Assembly (NCBI RefSeq): GCF_013001025.1
Contig: NZ_CP053021.1
Span: 3,686,001 to 3,750,000, forward strand
Origin: Sphingobium yanoikuyae
GTDB taxonomy: Bacteria; Pseudomonadota; Alphaproteobacteria; Sphingomonadales; Sphingomonadaceae
DNA length: 64,000 nucleotides
Direction: 5' to 3'
Position numbers and translations under genes: made by a program. This document shows, piece after piece, positions 27,604 through 36,820 of this stretch. Numbering within the stretch: position 1 is the first letter of the stretch; every line of letters begins with the position of its first letter. Below the pieces are notes generated by a model. The model had not been told where the DNA came from and made no database searches. It saw only the letters and a program-made list of their open reading frames with translations.

Positions 27604-30600
27604 ATGATCGGTATCGTCAAGGTTGCCCTGCATCGCCCGCTGACCTTCATTGTCATGGCGATCCTGATCGCGATCGTGGGCATCCTGTCCGCCGCACGCA
27701 CCCCGGTCGACATGTTCCCCAATATCCGCATCCCGGTGATCGCGGTCGCCTTCCAATATGCCGGCCTGTCGCCCGAGGACATGTCGGGCCGCATCGTCGG
27801 CCCTTATGAGCGCGTGCTGACCACCACGGTCAACGACATCGAACATATTGAAAGCCAGTCGCTGCAGGGCATTGGCGTCATCAAGATCTATTTCCAGCCC
27901 GGCGCCGACATCCGCACCGCCACCGCGCAGGTGACGTCGATCTCGCAAACCGTGCTACGCCAGATGCCGCCGGGCGTCACCCCGCCGCTGATCCTGAACT
28001 ATAGCGCGTCGACGGTGCCGATCCTGCAGCTCGCTTTGTCCGGCAAGGGCCTGTCGGAACAGCAATTGTTCGATCTGGGCCAGAACCAGATCCGGCCGCA
28101 GCTGGTGACCATCCCCGGCCTCGCCATGCCTTTCCCCTCGGGCGGCAAGCAGCGTCAGGTGCAGATCGACCTCAACCCGCTGGCGCTCCAGTCCAAGGGG
28201 CTGTCGGCACAGGATGTCGGCAACGCCATCGCCGCGCAGAACCAGATCAACCCGGCCGGCTTCGTCAAGATCGGCGCGACCCAATATAGCGTCCGCCTGA
28301 ACAATGCGCCGGAATCGATCGCCGCGCTCAACGACCTGCCGGTCAAGGTGGTGAACGGCGCGACCATCTATATGCGCGATGTCGCCTATGTCCGCGATGG
28401 CGCCGGTCCGCAGCAGAATATCGTCCATGTGGAAGGCAGCCGTTCGGCGCTGCTGACCGTGCTGAAAAATGGCAGCACCTCCACCCTCGCCATCGTCGAC
28501 GGGGTTAAGCAGGCGCTGCCGAAGATTTCGGCCACCCTGCCCGACACACTCAAGATCCTGCCGATCGGCGACCAGTCGCTGTTCGTGAAGGCCGCGGTCG
28601 AGGGCGTCATCCATGAAGGCGCGATCGCCGCCGCGCTCACCTCGCTGATGATCCTGCTGTTCCTGGGCAGCTGGCGCTCGACCGTCATCATCGCGCTCTC
28701 GATCCCGCTCGCCATCCTGGCGGCGATCGCGGCGCTGGCGATGTTCGGCCAGACCCTCAACGTCATGACGCTGGGCGGCCTCGCGCTGGCGGTCGGCATC
28801 CTGGTCGACGACGCGACGGTAACGATCGAGAATATCAACTGGCACCTGGAACAGGGCAAGGGCGTGATCGAGGCGATCCTGGACGGCGCTGCACAGATCG
28901 TGACGCCCGCCTTCGTCTCGCTGCTCTGCATCTGCATCGTGTTCGTGCCGATGTTCTTCCTGCCCGGCGTCGCCGGCTTCCTGTTCGTGCCGATGGCGCT
29001 GTCGGTGGTGTTCGCGATGATCGCGTCCTTCATCCTGTCGCGCACGCTGGTGCCGACCATGGCGATGTATCTGCTGAAACCGCACCATGTCGGTGACGAG
29101 GACGAGCATCTGGCCGGCACCGCGACGTCCAGGAACCCGCTCGTCCGTTTCCAGCGCGGTTTTGAATATCGGTTCGAGAAGGTCCGCACCTCCTATGTCG
29201 GGATGCTTTACCGCGCGCTGGGCGCCCGCAAGCCCTTCCTGATCGGCTTCATGGCCGTGGTGGTGCTGTCCTTCGGCCTGCTGCCGTTCCTGGGCAGCAA
29301 CTTCTTCCCCTCGGTCGATTCCGGCCAGATCGCCATGCATATCCGCGTGCCGGTCGGCGCCCGGATCGAGGATACGGCCGCCCGCTTCGACCAGATCGGA
29401 CGCGAAGTGCGCAAGATCATCCCGGCCGACCAGCTGGGATCGATCACCGACAATATCGGCCTGCCGGTCAGCTCCATCAACACCGTCTACAACAATAGTG
29501 GCACCATCGGTCCGCAGGACGGCGACATGCTGATCGCGCTCAACAAGGGGCATCGTCCGACCGACGAGTTCGTCTCGCAGCTGCGCCGTGAACTGCCGCG
29601 CCGCTTCCCCGGCACGACCTTCGCCTTCCTGCCCGCCGACATCACCAGCCAGATCCTGAACTTCGGCGCGCCCGCGCCGATCGACATCCAGATCGCGGGC
29701 AAGGATGCGGAGGCGAACCGCGCCTATGCGCAGAAGCTGCTCGCGAAGATCACGACCATTCCGGGCCTGGCCGACGCCCGCATCCAGCAGCCCGGCCGTG
29801 CGCCGCAGCTGGACGTCGATGTCGATCGCTCGCGCGTCGGCCAATATGGCCTGACCGAACGTGACGTGACCACCAGCCTTGCCAGCTCGCTGGCCGGCAC
29901 CTCGCAGACCGCGCCGGTCTTCTTCGTGAACCCGCAGAATGGCGTCCAATATCCGGTCGTCGCGCAGGCCCCTGAATATCTGGTCGGGTCGATGAGCGAC
30001 CTGTCCAACGTCCCGGTGTCGGGTGCGGGCGCCAGTGCGGTGCAGCCGCTGGGCGGCCTGGCCACCATCGTCCGCTCCAACACCGTGCCGGTCGTGTCGC
30101 ACTATAATATCGCGCCGGTGCTCGACATCTTCGCCACCACGCAGGGCCGTGACCTGGGCGCGGTGGCGGGCGATATCGATCGGGCGATCAAGTCGCTGAA
30201 GGCGGAGGAGCCCAAGGGCGCCACCATCACCATTCGCGGCCAATATGCGACGATGAACACCGCCTTCTCGGGCCTTGGCTTCGGCCTCGCCGGCGCGATC
30301 GTGCTCATCTACCTGCTGATCGTCGTCAACTTCCAGAGCTGGGTCGATCCGTTCGTCATCATCACCGCCCTGCCCGCGGCGCTGGCCGGCATCATCTGGA
30401 TGCTGTTCATGACCGGCACCACCCTGTCGGTGCCGGCGCTGACCGGCGCGATCATGTGCATGGGCGTGGCGACGGCCAACTCGATCCTGGTCGTCAGCTT
30501 CGCCCGCGAACGGCTCGCCGAATTGGGGGACGCGACCAAGGCCGCGCTGGAAGCCGGCATGGTCCGCTTCCGCCCGGTGTTGATGACCGCGCTTGCCATG

Positions 30601-30798
30601 ATCATCGGCATGGGCCCGATGGCCCTGGGCCTGGGCGAAGGCGGCGAACAGAATGCCCCGCTGGGCCGCGCCGTCGTCGGCGGCCTGATCTGCGCCACCA
30701 TCGCCACCCTCTTCTTCGTCCCCACCGTCTTCGCCTTCGTCCATAGCCGCAAGGCTGCGAAGGCCAACAACATGGAAATGCAGCCGAGCCATGTCTGA
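27604..30798 (+). CDS. RND multidrug efflux transporter, inner-membrane subunit
   Basis: This 1064-residue protein has the AcrB/MdtB-type layout: one N-terminal helix (PLTFIVMAILIAIVGILSAA), a large periplasmic loop, membrane helices around 340-500, a second periplasmic loop, and helices around 880-1050. The paired proton-relay aspartates are D402 and D403 in GILVDDATV. It uses the proton gradient to expel substrates through a tripartite pump. It begins with a GGGAG ribosome site seven bases upstream and overlaps the adaptor gene by eight bases. The order pump-adaptor-outer membrane factor differs from the usual adaptor-first order. Substrate range cannot be read from sequence. Confidence 0.94.
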   Translation: MIGIVKVALHRPLTFIVMAILIAIVGILSAARTPVDMFPNIRIPVIAVAFQYAGLSPEDMSGRIVGPYERVLTTTVNDIEHIESQSLQGIGVIKIYFQPGADIRTATAQVTSISQTVLRQMPPGVTPPLILNYSASTVPILQLALSGKGLSEQQLFDLGQNQIRPQLVTIPGLAMPFPSGGKQRQVQIDLNPLALQSKGLSAQDVGNAIAAQNQINPAGFVKIGATQYSVRLNNAPESIAALNDLPVKVVNGATIYMRDVAYVRDGAGPQQNIVHVEGSRSALLTVLKNGSTSTLAIVDGVKQALPKISATLPDTLKILPIGDQSLFVKAAVEGVIHEGAIAAALTSLMILLFLGSWRSTVIIALSIPLAILAAIAALAMFGQTLNVMTLGGLALAVGILVDDATVTIENINWHLEQGKGVIEAILDGAAQIVTPAFVSLLCICIVFVPMFFLPGVAGFLFVPMALSVVFAMIASFILSRTLVPTMAMYLLKPHHVGDEDEHLAGTATSRNPLVRFQRGFEYRFEKVRTSYVGMLYRALGARKPFLIGFMAVVVLSFGLLPFLGSNFFPSVDSGQIAMHIRVPVGARIEDTAARFDQIGREVRKIIPADQLGSITDNIGLPVSSINTVYNNSGTIGPQDGDMLIALNKGHRPTDEFVSQLRRELPRRFPGTTFAFLPADITSQILNFGAPAPIDIQIAGKDAEANRAYAQKLLAKITTIPGLADARIQQPGRAPQLDVDVDRSRVGQYGLTERDVTTSLASSLAGTSQTAPVFFVNPQNGVQYPVVAQAPEYLVGSMSDLSNVPVSGAGASAVQPLGGLATIVRSNTVPVVSHYNIAPVLDIFATTQGRDLGAVAGDIDRAIKSLKAEEPKGATITIRGQYATMNTAFSGLGFGLAGAIVLIYLLIVVNFQSWVDPFVIITALPAALAGIIWMLFMTGTTLSVPALTGAIMCMGVATANSILVVSFARERLAELGDATKAALEAGMVRFRPVLMTALAMIIGMGPMALGLGEGGEQNAPLGRAVVGGLICATIATLFFVPTVFAFVHSRKAAKANNMEMQPSHV

Positions 30799-31996
30799 CC
30801 ATAACAGCATCGAAAATCCCGAGCAGGCCGGCCCCGACAGCGGCACGCTGAAGAAGATCGGCATCGGCGCGGCGGTGGTCGCGCTCGCCGTGGTCGGCGT
30901 GGGCGTCGCTTCGCGCATCAGCGCCACCAACGAACTGCGCGAAACCGCCGCCGACGCATCGGTGCCGACCGTCGCGGTCGTGAAGCCAACGATGAATGGC
31001 GAGGGCAACGACCTGGTCCTGCCCGGCAATGTGCAGGCCTATAACAGCGCCGCCATCTATGCCCGCACCAATGGCTATGTCCGCCGCTGGCTGGCCGATA
31101 TCGGCGACCGGGTGCGCGCAGGCCAGCCGCTCGCGATCCTCGACGCGCCCGATCTCGACCAGCAGGTCGCCGCCGCGCAGGCCGATTATCAGACCGCGCT
31201 CGCCAACCAGCGCCTCGCCGAAACCACCTCGAAGCGCTGGAGCGCGATGCTAGCGCAGGACGCCGTCTCGCGTCAGGAAGCCGATGAGAAGGCCGGCGAT
31301 CTTGCCGCCCGCACCGCCTTTTCCAACGCGGCACTCGCCAACGTCAAGCGGCTGAAGGCCCAGCAGGGCTTCACCCGCCTCGCCGCGCCGTTCGACGGCG
31401 TCGTCACCAGCCGATCGGCCCAAATCGGCGCGCTGGTGGTGTCCGGCAATGCCGCCGCCCAGCCTTTGTTCACCGTGTCCGACATCCATCGCATGCGCAT
31501 CTATGTCCGCGTGCCACAGGGCTATTCGGCTTCGGTCCGTCCGGGCATGGGCGCGACCCTGACCCTGCCCGAATATCCCGGCCGCAGCTTCAACGCGACG
31601 CTGACCAGCAGCTCGGGCGCGGTCGATGCGCAGTCCGGCGCGGTGCTGGTGCAGTTGCAGGCGGAAAATCCCGACGGCGCGCTGAAGCCCGGCGCCTTCG
31701 CCCAGGTCAGCTTCAAGGTCGGTGCCGGCCAGGGCAATGGCATGACCCTGCCGGGCAGCGCGATCCTCTACAGCAACAACGGCCCGAGCGTCGCCGTGGT
31801 GGGTGCTGACAATCGCATCACCATGAAGCCGGTCGCCATCGCCCGTGACGAGGGCGCCACGGTGCAGATCGCCAGTGGCCTCAGCCCCAATGACCGGATC
31901 GTCGACACCCCGCCGGACGCGATCCGCACCGGCGACATGGTGAAGGTGCAGGCGTCGGCGCCCGCCGGCGGAAAGGGCGCGACGCATGCGCGCTGA
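30791..31996 (+). CDS. RND efflux periplasmic adaptor (membrane fusion protein)
   Basis: This 401-residue protein has one N-terminal membrane anchor (IGIGAAVVALAVVGVGVASR, about residues 25-44), then the barrel-sandwich hybrid (NVQAYNSAAIYARTNGYVRR, and AAPFDGVVTSRSAQIGALV), an alpha-hairpin between them (about 115-195), a beta-barrel domain (YVRVPQGYSASVRPGMGATL), and a membrane-proximal C-terminal domain. It bridges the inner-membrane pump and the outer-membrane channel. The start overlaps the pump gene, and its own end overlaps the outer-membrane factor gene by 11 bp, so all three are one translationally linked unit. Confidence 0.93.
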   Translation: MSDHNSIENPEQAGPDSGTLKKIGIGAAVVALAVVGVGVASRISATNELRETAADASVPTVAVVKPTMNGEGNDLVLPGNVQAYNSAAIYARTNGYVRRWLADIGDRVRAGQPLAILDAPDLDQQVAAAQADYQTALANQRLAETTSKRWSAMLAQDAVSRQEADEKAGDLAARTAFSNAALANVKRLKAQQGFTRLAAPFDGVVTSRSAQIGALVVSGNAAAQPLFTVSDIHRMRIYVRVPQGYSASVRPGMGATLTLPEYPGRSFNATLTSSSGAVDAQSGAVLVQLQAENPDGALKPGAFAQVSFKVGAGQGNGMTLPGSAILYSNNGPSVAVVGADNRITMKPVAIARDEGATVQIASGLSPNDRIVDTPPDAIRTGDMVKVQASAPAGGKGATHAR

Positions 31997-33392
31997 CCGC
32001 CGGATCGGCGGCGCGGGCGTGACATTGGCGGCGGTCTTGCTGGCCGGTTGCTCGATGGCGCCGGCCTATCAGCCGCCCCAGACCAGCGCCCCCGCCGAAT
32101 ATAAGGAAGTGGCGGGCTGGACCGCCGCCCAGCCGGCCGACGCCACGCCGCGCGGCAACTGGTGGGAGGCGTTCAACGATCCCGTCCTCAATGACCTGGA
32201 ATCCCGCGCCGAGCAGGCCAGCCCCACGCTGGCCGCCGCGCTGGCCCGCTATGACCAGGCGCGCGCCGCCGCGCGGGTGGAAAATGCCGACCTGTTCCCG
32301 CAGATCAGTGCCGGCGCCGATGCCAGCCGCCGCCGCGTGTCGGGCAACCGATTCCAGGGCAATGGCAGCGCCGTCACCTATAATGACTATGTGGTGGGCG
32401 GTAGCCTCGACTATGAACTCGACCTGTGGGGCCGCATCCGCAACAGCGTGAAGGCGGCGCGGGCCGACGCCGACGCCAGCAATGCCGACCTCGCCTCCGC
32501 CCGGCTCAGCCTGCAGGCCGCCGTCGCCGATGCCTATGCGCGGCTGCGCGGGCTGGATGCGCAGGCGGAGTTGCTGCACCAGACGGTCGAAGCCTTCGGC
32601 AAGGCCTATGACCTGACCGACCGGCGCCACAAGGGGGGCGTGTCGTCGGGCATCGACGTCAATCGCGCCAAGACGGTGCTGGACAATGCGAAGGCGGACA
32701 TCTCCGCCATCGCCAATGAACGCGCCGCGACCGAGCATGAGATCGCCGCACTGGTCGGCGCGATCGCGTCGGACTTCAGCATCGCCGCCCGCACCCAGCC
32801 GCTTGCCGCGCCGGACGTGCCGACCGGCGCCCCCTCGCAACTGCTGGAGCGTCGCCCCGACATCGCGGCGGCCGAACGGCGCATGTTCGCCGCCAATGCG
32901 CGCATCGGCGTCGCCAAGGCGGCATTCTTCCCGACGCTGACGCTGGGCCTGACCGGCGGCTGGGAAACCACCCATGGCGACCTGTTCAGCGCGCCCAACA
33001 GCTTCTGGGGCCTGGGTCCGGCATCGGCGCTGCTCAACCTGTTCGACGGCGGCAAGCGCCGCGCACAGGTGAAGATGTCGCGCGCCGAATATGAGGAACT
33101 GGCCGCCGGCTATCGCGACACGGTGCTGACCGCTTTCCGCCAGGTCGAGGATGCGGTTGCCGCCAATCATCACCTGTCCGACCAGATCGGCCATCAGCGC
33201 AGCGCCGCCGACGCCGCCCAGCGCACCAGCGATCTGGCACTGACCCGCTATCGCGATGGCGCGTCGGACTATCTGGAGGTGGTGACCGCCCAGACCGATG
33301 CGCTCGACGCCCAGCGCGCGGTGCTGATCGCGCAGACCCAGCGGATGCGCGCCAGCGTCGCGCTGGTGAAGGCGCTGGGCGGGGCAGCCTGA
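31986..33392 (+). CDS. NodT-family outer-membrane efflux channel (lipoprotein)
   Basis: This 468-residue protein has a lipoprotein signal (AAVLLAGCSMAP, Cys at about 22), followed by two outer-membrane efflux repeats (about residues 60-255 and 275-465). Typical blocks are GNWWEAFNDPVLNDLESRAE, SLDYELDLWGRIRNSVKAAR and LLERRPDIAAAERRMFAANA. It forms the TolC-like exit duct for the pump encoded just upstream. Translation starts inside the end of the adaptor gene. No terminator is obvious in the 39 bp before the SDR gene, so that gene may be co-transcribed. Confidence 0.93.
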   Translation: MRADRRIGGAGVTLAAVLLAGCSMAPAYQPPQTSAPAEYKEVAGWTAAQPADATPRGNWWEAFNDPVLNDLESRAEQASPTLAAALARYDQARAAARVENADLFPQISAGADASRRRVSGNRFQGNGSAVTYNDYVVGGSLDYELDLWGRIRNSVKAARADADASNADLASARLSLQAAVADAYARLRGLDAQAELLHQTVEAFGKAYDLTDRRHKGGVSSGIDVNRAKTVLDNAKADISAIANERAATEHEIAALVGAIASDFSIAARTQPLAAPDVPTGAPSQLLERRPDIAAAERRMFAANARIGVAKAAFFPTLTLGLTGGWETTHGDLFSAPNSFWGLGPASALLNLFDGGKRRAQVKMSRAEYEELAAGYRDTVLTAFRQVEDAVAANHHLSDQIGHQRSAADAAQRTSDLALTRYRDGASDYLEVVTAQTDALDAQRAVLIAQTQRMRASVALVKALGGAA

Positions 33393-33431
33393 CCTCGCTA
33401 TTGGGCTGACGACAAAAGACAGGAGCGCCCC

Positions 33432-34178
33432 ATGACCAAGACCGTCCTCATCACCGGCGCCACCGCCGGCATTGGCGAAGCCGCCGTCCGCGCCTTTGCC
33501 GCCGATGGCTGGCAGGTGATCGGCACCGGCCGCCGCGCCGATCGGCTGGAAAAGCTGGCCGCCGAAATCGGCGACGCCTTCTGCCCGCTGATATTCGACA
33601 TGCGCGACGAAGCCGCGATCGACGCGGCGCTGGCCAGCCTGCCCGAAGGCTTTCGTGGCATCGACATGCTGGTCAACAATGCCGGCCTGGCGCTCGGCAC
33701 CGCGCCAGCCCAGTCGGCCGACCTCGCCCAGTGGCAGCAGATGATCGAGACCAACATCACCGGCCTCGTCACCGTCACCCACAAGCTGTTGCCCGGTCTG
33801 GTCGCGCGCAAGGGCGGGATCATCAATCTGAGCTCGGTGGCGGCGACCTATCCCTACACCGGCGGCAATGTCTATGGCGGCACCAAGGCGTTCGTGCGCC
33901 AATTTTCGCTCGGCCTGCGGTCGGACCTGCACGGCACCGGCGTGCGCGTCACCTCGATCGAACCGGGCATGGTCGAGACCGAATTCACCCTGGTCCGCAC
34001 CGGCAGCCAGCAGGCGTCCGACACGCTTTACGGCAATGCCAATCCGATGACCGCGGATGACATCGCCGCCACCCTGCTCTGGGTCGCGAACCAGCCCGCG
34101 CATCTCAACATCAACACGCTGGAACTGATGCCGGTGAGCCAGTCCTTCGCCGGCTTCCAGGTCGCGCGCGAAGGCTGA
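33432..34178 (+). CDS. SDR-family NAD(P)-dependent oxidoreductase (YdfG-like)
   Basis: This 248-residue classical short-chain dehydrogenase has a Rossmann motif TGATAGIGEAA (about residues 8-18), LVNNAGLALG (about 79-88), a catalytic Ser in INLSSVAATYPYTGGNVYGGTKAF (with Tyr/Lys in YGGTK, about 153-157), and EPGMVETEF. The RRADRLEKL sequence after the second strand favours NADP. It is close to YdfG-type enzymes that oxidise L-allo-threonine, serine or 3-hydroxy acids. It follows the efflux operon by 39 bp and has an AGGAG ribosome site. A palindromic repeat follows. Confidence 0.9.
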   Translation: MTKTVLITGATAGIGEAAVRAFAADGWQVIGTGRRADRLEKLAAEIGDAFCPLIFDMRDEAAIDAALASLPEGFRGIDMLVNNAGLALGTAPAQSADLAQWQQMIETNITGLVTVTHKLLPGLVARKGGIINLSSVAATYPYTGGNVYGGTKAFVRQFSLGLRSDLHGTGVRVTSIEPGMVETEFTLVRTGSQQASDTLYGNANPMTADDIAATLLWVANQPAHLNINTLELMPVSQSFAGFQVAREG

Positions 34179-34199
34179 GCCGGACCACTACTCCTCCCC

Positions 34200-34262
34200 C
34201 GTTCGTTTCGAGCTTGTCGAGAAACGCTGCGCATAGGCTTCTCGACAGGCTCGAAGCGAACG
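34200..34262. repeat. Imperfect palindromic repeat (REP-like) between convergent genes
   Basis: Two 24-bp arms (34200-34223 and 34239-34262) are inverted copies with two mismatches that would still form G-U pairs in RNA. The core is TTCGAGC-TGTCGAGAA and the loop is 15 bases. It sits between the convergent SDR and NiCoT genes. Similar TTCTCGACAGGCTCGAA elements are, from memory, common in sphingomonad genomes. It could also act as a two-way terminator. Confidence 0.75.
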
Positions 34263-34269
34263 GTTTGAG

Positions 34270-35322
34270 TTAAGCCCGCACCTCGCCCGCCGGGGTCAGT
34301 TCGATCGCGTCATAGCCCTTCCAGCGATAGAAGAGCGCGCTGGCGATCCAGCAGGCGATGAACAGGCCGATGATCGCGAAGCCCAGATCGTTGAAATGCT
34401 CGCCCAGCGTGGCGGCGACATCCCAGATGCCGCCGGAGAGGCCCAGCTTGTCGCCGAGCAGCGCCAGCGTCTCGATCGTGCCGATGCCGATCGCCACCGC
34501 CGCCGACAAAGCGGTGATGACGATATTATAGTAGAGCTTGCGCAGCGGCTTCACGAACGCCCATTGATAGGCGCCCATCATCAGCATGCCGTCGACCGTA
34601 TCGACCAGCGCCATGCCGGCCGCGAACAGCAGGGGCAGGACCAGCACCGGGCCGAGCGCGAAACCGTCGCTCGCCTGCGCGGCGGACAGGCCCAATATCG
34701 CCACTTCGGTCGCGGTGTCGAAGCCCAGGCCAAAGAGGAAGCCGAGCGGCGCCATCTGCCAGGGGCGCGAGATCAGGCGGAAGACCGGACGGAACAGGCG
34801 CGATAGCGGCCCGCGCCCGCCGGTCAACATGTCGAGATCCGCCTCGACATAGCTGCCGCCCGCCTGCACCCGGCGGAAGGTCGCCCAGACCTGGCGCAGG
34901 ATCACGAGGTTCATGATCGCGATGGCGAACAGGAAGGTGGCGGAAATCAGCGTCGCCACCACGCCGCCGGCAGCGCGGAACCGCTCCAGCCCGGCCAGCG
35001 CACTGACCGCATAGGCGAGGCCCAGCGCGGCGATCAGCACGATCGCGCTATGGCCGATCGCGAACCACAGGCCCACGGTCAGCGGCCGCTGCCCGTCCTG
35101 CATCAGCTTGCGCGTCACATTGTCGATCGCGGCGATATGATCGGCATCGACCGCATGGCGCAGGCCAAGGCCCCAGGCGAGCAGGGCCGTGCCCATCATC
35201 ACCGGTCGGTCGCCGAACAGGGCGAAGGCCCAGCCCCAGACGGCCAGATTGGCAAGGACGAGCGCCGCGATCAGCGGCACGCTGCGTCGCCGAAGCGACG
35301 CCTGCAAAGGGGTGGCGGTCAT
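34270..35322 (-). CDS. NiCoT-family nickel/cobalt transporter
   Basis: The start at 35322 (MTATPLQASLRRR) overlaps the stop of the PepSY gene by ATGA and gives a 350-residue protein of about eight membrane segments. The family signature RHAVDADHIAAIDN (the H-x4-DH metal-selectivity motif) is at about residues 55-68, and FGLGFDTATEVAILG matches the second conserved block. NiCoT permeases import Ni2+ and/or Co2+. Because the operon is headed by a cobalamin riboswitch, cobalt is the likelier metal here. It is the last gene of the TBDR-PepSY-NiCoT unit. Confidence 0.92.
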   Translation of the reverse strand: MTATPLQASLRRRSVPLIAALVLANLAVWGWAFALFGDRPVMMGTALLAWGLGLRHAVDADHIAAIDNVTRKLMQDGQRPLTVGLWFAIGHSAIVLIAALGLAYAVSALAGLERFRAAGGVVATLISATFLFAIAIMNLVILRQVWATFRRVQAGGSYVEADLDMLTGGRGPLSRLFRPVFRLISRPWQMAPLGFLFGLGFDTATEVAILGLSAAQASDGFALGPVLVLPLLFAAGMALVDTVDGMLMMGAYQWAFVKPLRKLYYNIVITALSAAVAIGIGTIETLALLGDKLGLSGGIWDVAATLGEHFNDLGFAIIGLFIACWIASALFYRWKGYDAIELTPAGEVRA

Positions 35323-36818
35323 GCGGTTTCTCCGATCAGGGGCCGCACGGCGCAGGCGCGCCGCCGGCGATTGCGGACACGGCGCAGGTCGCGCCGCAGC
35401 TTGGAAAGGCCCATCCATGTCCCCGTCCCGCAAACGAGCGTGACCATGGCGAGCAGCGGCAGGACGATCAGATCCCACCAGGGACGGGTGCGCAGCAGCG
35501 GGAAGTCGAGCCGGTGCAGCCCGTCCTGCAGCCAGCGGAAGGCGCGGCCATTGCGGTCGAAGGCGCGGATCAGGCGGCCCGACGCGGGATCGACATAGAG
35601 GCGGGTCGCCTGGTCATCGGCCAGGATGACGCGCCACACCGGCAGGGCGACGCTGGCCTTATGGCCATAATAATAGGCGTCTTCCTGCCGCAGCAGGACG
35701 ATCGAGCCGATCGACGGTCCATCCTGGAGCGCCGCGCGCAGGCCCGCTTCGGACAAAGCAGCGGATCGTCCGGCAGCGTCGAAGCGCTGCGCCTTGCCCG
35801 CCCGATCGATCGCCACCAGATGAACGGCACCGGCAACGGGCACCACCTCCAGCCGGACGCTTCCCTGCGGCAAGGCCGGCAGCGCCGCGATCGCCCGGCG
35901 CGCATCGCCCCAGGCGAAGTCACCGTTCAGCCGCTGGCGCTGGATCATCATCGCCTCGCTGTCCAGCAGGCCCCAGGGGTTCATCGACAGCAGCCCACTC
36001 GCCACCCAGGTCAGCGTCACTATGCCGAAGAACAGCCCGGCCATATGATGCCACCACCACAGGCCGCGATAGGGCGATCCGATGCTGCCGTCGCGGCGAC
36101 GGCGCAGCCGGGCGATGCCGACCCACAGGCCGGTGATCGTCAGGAAGCAGCCGATCAGCGAGGTCCAGATGACGACCTGGCTCCACAGCGCGCCATCCTG
36201 CCGCAGGATCGTGGGATAGAGCCAGTGCGGCACCGCGCCGAGCCAGCCCCAGAAGCGCTGGAAGCGGGTAGTCAGCTGCACCACCTCCCCACTCTTGCCC
36301 GAGACATAGGCCTGCGTGCCCGCCGCATCGGCATAATCGACACGATAGAGCGGCGCGTTGCGGCGAAAGGTCTGGACCGTCCACTGGTCCATCTCGGTCC
36401 GGGCGACCCGCTCCGGCGGGCCGGCAATGGCGCTGTTGCGGCCGAACTCGGTCGCGATCCTGTGGATATTTTGCGGATCGACCTGCTCGACCGGTTTCCC
36501 CGACGCCCAGTCATGGGTGCCGGCGGATACCCGCATCTGCGGGATGGTCCGCGTCGGATCGAGCGCGGGCGTCACGCGCAATACAGGCCGCCCCGCCATC
36601 ATCTCGATCCGGGCGGCGGACAGCATCATGGTGTCGGGCAGTGTGCCCGCTTGCCCGGCCGACAGGGTGAGGGGCGTGAGCCCCCCAAGCTGCGCGGCCG
36701 GTGTCAGGCGCGGATAGTCGACATAAAGCATCACGAAGCCGGACAGGCACCACAGCGTCATGACGGCGCCGATGAGGATGCCCAGCCAGCGATGCAGCAG
36801 CAGGACCGGCCGCAACAT
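35319..36818 (-). CDS. PepSY-domain membrane protein
   Basis: The start at 36818 (MLRPVLLLHRWLGILIGAVM) lies 2 bp after the TBDR stop and gives 499 residues. The N-terminal helix with HRWLG is typical of PepSY-associated TM proteins. Further membrane segments lie at about 190-225 (VIWTSLIGCFLTITGLWVG), 240-265 (WWHHMAGLFFGIVTLTWVAS) and near 455-475, with periplasmic PepSY regions between. Such proteins often pair with TBDRs for metal chelates and may reduce the metal or help its release in the periplasm. Here it lies between a TBDR and a cobalt-type permease and is coupled to both. Confidence 0.85.
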   Translation of the reverse strand: MLRPVLLLHRWLGILIGAVMTLWCLSGFVMLYVDYPRLTPAAQLGGLTPLTLSAGQAGTLPDTMMLSAARIEMMAGRPVLRVTPALDPTRTIPQMRVSAGTHDWASGKPVEQVDPQNIHRIATEFGRNSAIAGPPERVARTEMDQWTVQTFRRNAPLYRVDYADAAGTQAYVSGKSGEVVQLTTRFQRFWGWLGAVPHWLYPTILRQDGALWSQVVIWTSLIGCFLTITGLWVGIARLRRRRDGSIGSPYRGLWWWHHMAGLFFGIVTLTWVASGLLSMNPWGLLDSEAMMIQRQRLNGDFAWGDARRAIAALPALPQGSVRLEVVPVAGAVHLVAIDRAGKAQRFDAAGRSAALSEAGLRAALQDGPSIGSIVLLRQEDAYYYGHKASVALPVWRVILADDQATRLYVDPASGRLIRAFDRNGRAFRWLQDGLHRLDFPLLRTRPWWDLIVLPLLAMVTLVCGTGTWMGLSKLRRDLRRVRNRRRRACAVRPLIGETA

Positions 36819-36820
36819 GG

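Noticed and set aside
27955..31029. Very long antisense open frame opposite the RND pump
   Set aside because: Its product is His/Gln/Arg/Asp-rich with no domain pattern; it is the usual shadow frame of a GC-rich gene.
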